From Omnitrophica bacterium RBG_13_46_9 (GTDB lineage Bacteria > Omnitrophota > Gorgyraeia > JABMRN01 > RBG-13-46-9), in NCBI GenBank assembly GCA_001804045.1, contig MHFD01000045.1, forward strand, positions 32,275-38,672: a stretch of DNA of 6,398 nt, in the 5' to 3' direction. Positions 4,784 to 6,398 of the stretch are shown in pieces; the first letter of the stretch is position 1, and each line of letters opens with the position of its first letter. Position numbers and translations under genes: made by a program. The notes beneath the pieces were generated by a model. It saw only the letters and a list, made by a program, of their open reading frames with translations. It searched no databases and was not told where the DNA came from.

Positions 4784-5821
4784 GTGAAGATATTAATTAC
4801 CGGCGGAGCCGGAATGGTAGGGAGCCACGCCGCTGAATTTTACGCTTTGAGAGGAGATGAAGTCACCGTATTTGATAGCCTGATGCGGTCGAGGCTGTTC
4901 GGATATGACAAAAGGAGCGTGGAGCATAATTGGGATTATCTGTCAAGATTTAAGAATATCAAAAGAATATCAGGCGATATCAGGAATAATCTGGACCTCG
5001 ATGAAGCAGTCAGCGGGGATCTGGACGTCATCATACACACGGCAAGCCAGCCGAGCGTGGGATTTTCTATCGCAAATCCCGCAGATGATTATTTGATAAA
5101 TGCCTTCGGGACTTTTAATGTCCTTGAGCATATGAGGCGGATATGCAAACACGCCACTTTTATATATTGCTCGACTAACAAAGTGTACGGAGAACATGTC
5201 AGCGATCTGCCTCTGGTCGAAAAAGACAAAAGATACAGCTTCAGGGACACAGGCGCCATTGACGAGAATGTTAAGATAGATTCGGCGCCACACACCCCCT
5301 ACGGCGTAAGTAAATACGTCGGAGATATCTATACGCAGGAATACGGTCATATCTACGGCATCAAGACAGGCGTATTCAGGATGAGCTGTACTTACGGGAC
5401 CCGCCAGTTTGGCTTCGCGGACCAGGGATGGCTTAATCACTTCATCATCGCTAATGTCATGCAAAGGCCCGTCACTATTTACGGAGACGGAAAACAGGTG
5501 AGGGACGTTCTTTACGTAGGGGATCTGATCAGGGCCTTCGATATGTTCATAAAAGCGGATCTAAAAAACTCGGTCTTCAATATCGGAGGCGGACCTGACC
5601 ACACGGTATCGCTGTTGGAATCTATAGAGATGATAGAGGCCAGGACGGGCCTTGAGACGAAGATCTGCTTCGATAAATGGCGGCCTTCGGATCAGAAAGT
5701 ATATATATCTGATATATCGAAGGCGAAGAATGCTTTAGGGTGGTCGCCAACAGTCGGCCTGGATGACGGATTGGGTATGGTCTTAGATTGGGTAAAGAAG
5801 AATAAAGTCTTTTTTGAATAA
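4784..5821 (+). CDS. rfbE: CDP-paratose 2-epimerase (tyvelose epimerase)-like extended SDR
   Basis: The 345-residue protein, starting at GTG, is an extended short-chain dehydrogenase/reductase. It has the NAD-binding T6-G-G-A-G10-M-V-G13 motif, D31 at the end of the second strand (NAD preference), G64-D65-I-R, the H85-T-A-S turn, and a catalytic S130-T131 with Y173-x3-K177. The features that point to RfbE/Tyv are N-K-V-Y-G-E, the F-R-D-T-G-A-I-D-E insert, and F-R-M-S-C-T-Y-G-T-R-Q-F-G-F-A-D-Q-G-W followed by I-Y-G-D-G-K-Q-V-R-D-V-L-Y-V. The D-Q-G-W segment is characteristic of that subfamily. RfbE inverts C2 of CDP-paratose to give CDP-tyvelose, a 3,6-dideoxyhexose of Salmonella O-antigen. 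The dehydratase and reductase that make CDP-paratose are not in the window, so the substrate could differ, for instance a UDP- or CDP-hexose. It is cytoplasmic and supplies nucleotide sugar. It is probably transcribed from the promoter at 4594 together with the next gene. Confidence 0.8.
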   Translation: MKILITGGAGMVGSHAAEFYALRGDEVTVFDSLMRSRLFGYDKRSVEHNWDYLSRFKNIKRISGDIRNNLDLDEAVSGDLDVIIHTASQPSVGFSIANPADDYLINAFGTFNVLEHMRRICKHATFIYCSTNKVYGEHVSDLPLVEKDKRYSFRDTGAIDENVKIDSAPHTPYGVSKYVGDIYTQEYGHIYGIKTGVFRMSCTYGTRQFGFADQGWLNHFIIANVMQRPVTIYGDGKQVRDVLYVGDLIRAFDMFIKADLKNSVFNIGGGPDHTVSLLESIEMIEARTGLETKICFDKWRPSDQKVYISDISKAKNALGWSPTVGLDDGLGMVLDWVKKNKVFFE

Positions 5822-5824
5822 TAT

Positions 5825-6398
5825 ATGAGCAAGATAGTCATACTTTACGCCACAGCCGGAATCGGCCATAAGAAGGCCGCGCTGGCTATAAAAGAGGCGT
5901 TTGCCGAAAAAAGCCAGGACGATGTATTTATAGCCGACGCGTTAGATTATACGAATAAGTTTTTCAGGTTTTCCTACAGCTCTATGTACATATCAATAGT
6001 TAAACATCTGCCGACTGTATGGGGTTTTTTCTACTATCTTCTGGATAACCCGTTGGTTTATGCCGCAATAAAACCCATAAGACGTCTCGTAAACCACATA
6101 AATTCGGCCGGACTCGTAAAATTCCTCTTGGACGCCAGCCCGGATACGGTGATTTCGACACATTTTTTTTCAACGGAAGTCGTAGGCAATTTAAAAGCCA
6201 CAGGCGCCCTCAAGTCACGCCTTATAACTGTTATAACCGACTATAAATCACATATATTCTGGTTTGCAAAAAACACAGATCTTTACGTTGTCGGATCAGA
6301 GTATACCAAGGCAGATTTAATGAAAAGGGAGATACCGGAAGACCGGATAAAGGTTTTGGGCATACCTTGCTCAAGACTATTTTCAAGAAAACATGATC
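5825..6398 (+). CDS. GT28 glycolipid glycosyltransferase (MGDG synthase / UgtP-like), 3' end outside window
   Basis: An ATG at 5825, three bases after the epimerase stop, opens a frame that runs off the window; 191 residues are visible. Near the N-terminus, A-T-A-G12-I-G14-H15-K-K-A-A is the glycine-rich loop of the MGDG synthase/UgtP/MurG fold. Further along are A-D-A-L-D-Y (39-44), S-T-H-F-F-S-T-E-V-V, the I-T-D-Y-K-S-H-I-F-W acceptor-side motif, and V-G-S-E-Y-T-K with I-P-E-D-R-I-K-V-L-G-I-P leading into the interdomain linker. The UDP-sugar-binding C-terminal domain is missing because the window ends. Relatives transfer galactose or glucose from UDP-sugar to diacylglycerol at the cytoplasmic membrane face. 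The lipid acceptor here is inferred from the family. No Shine-Dalgarno is evident before the start (TTTTGAATAAT), so translation is probably coupled to the epimerase. Confidence 0.82.
   Translation, partial: MSKIVILYATAGIGHKKAALAIKEAFAEKSQDDVFIADALDYTNKFFRFSYSSMYISIVKHLPTVWGFFYYLLDNPLVYAAIKPIRRLVNHINSAGLVKFLLDASPDTVISTHFFSTEVVGNLKATGALKSRLITVITDYKSHIFWFAKNTDLYVVGSEYTKADLMKREIPEDRIKVLGIPCSRLFSRKHD

Overview
The window is a stretch of bacterial chromosome at moderate GC. All six recognisable genes lie on the + strand and form one cell-surface glycan and glycolipid locus. The first and last genes are cut by the window edges. Frequent ATA (Ile) and AGG/AGA (Arg) codons, GTG starts, and a GT39-type / GmhB-like HAD / GT2 / radical SAM-SPASM mix would suit an uncultivated candidate-phylum Gram-negative such as Omnitrophota. 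That placement is an impression, not something the sequence proves.

Layout. (1) 1-287 is the C-terminal tail of a membrane protein, probably a GT39-like glycosyltransferase. (2) 284-1882 is a complete 532-residue GT39/PMT-like membrane glycosyltransferase that overlaps the first gene through ATGA. (3) 1886-1993 is an intergenic array of 7-bp units that switches orientation part way. (4) 1998-2555 is a GmhB-type HAD phosphatase. (5) 2589-2692 is a second inverted array, built of 9-bp units, ending next to the Shine-Dalgarno of the following gene. (6) 2705-3403 is a GT2 glycosyltransferase of the polyprenyl-phosphate sugar synthase type. (7) 3405-4562 is a radical SAM protein with a SPASM-like tail, one base after the GT2. 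(8) 4563-4783 is a spacer with an extended -10 promoter and a third, more complex inverted-repeat element. (9) 4784-5821 is a CDP-paratose 2-epimerase-like SDR. (10) 5825-6398 is the N-terminal part of a GT28 / MGDG-synthase-like glycolipid glycosyltransferase, three bases after the epimerase.

How the genes may work together (inference). The HAD enzyme could dephosphorylate a heptose bisphosphate. The epimerase would make a nucleotide-activated sugar. The GT2 would load a sugar onto a polyprenyl phosphate, and GT39-type enzymes would use such lipid-linked donors at the outer face of the inner membrane. The GT28 enzyme would glycosylate a membrane lipid. The radical SAM enzyme is the least predictable member and may modify a sugar or a peptide.

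The most unusual material is between the genes. All three spacers longer than 100 bp hold inverted arrays of short units, and the units differ from spacer to spacer (7 bp; 9 bp; mixed 7/8/14 bp). I see no transposase, CRISPR array, tRNA or rRNA, and no convincing intrinsic terminator.
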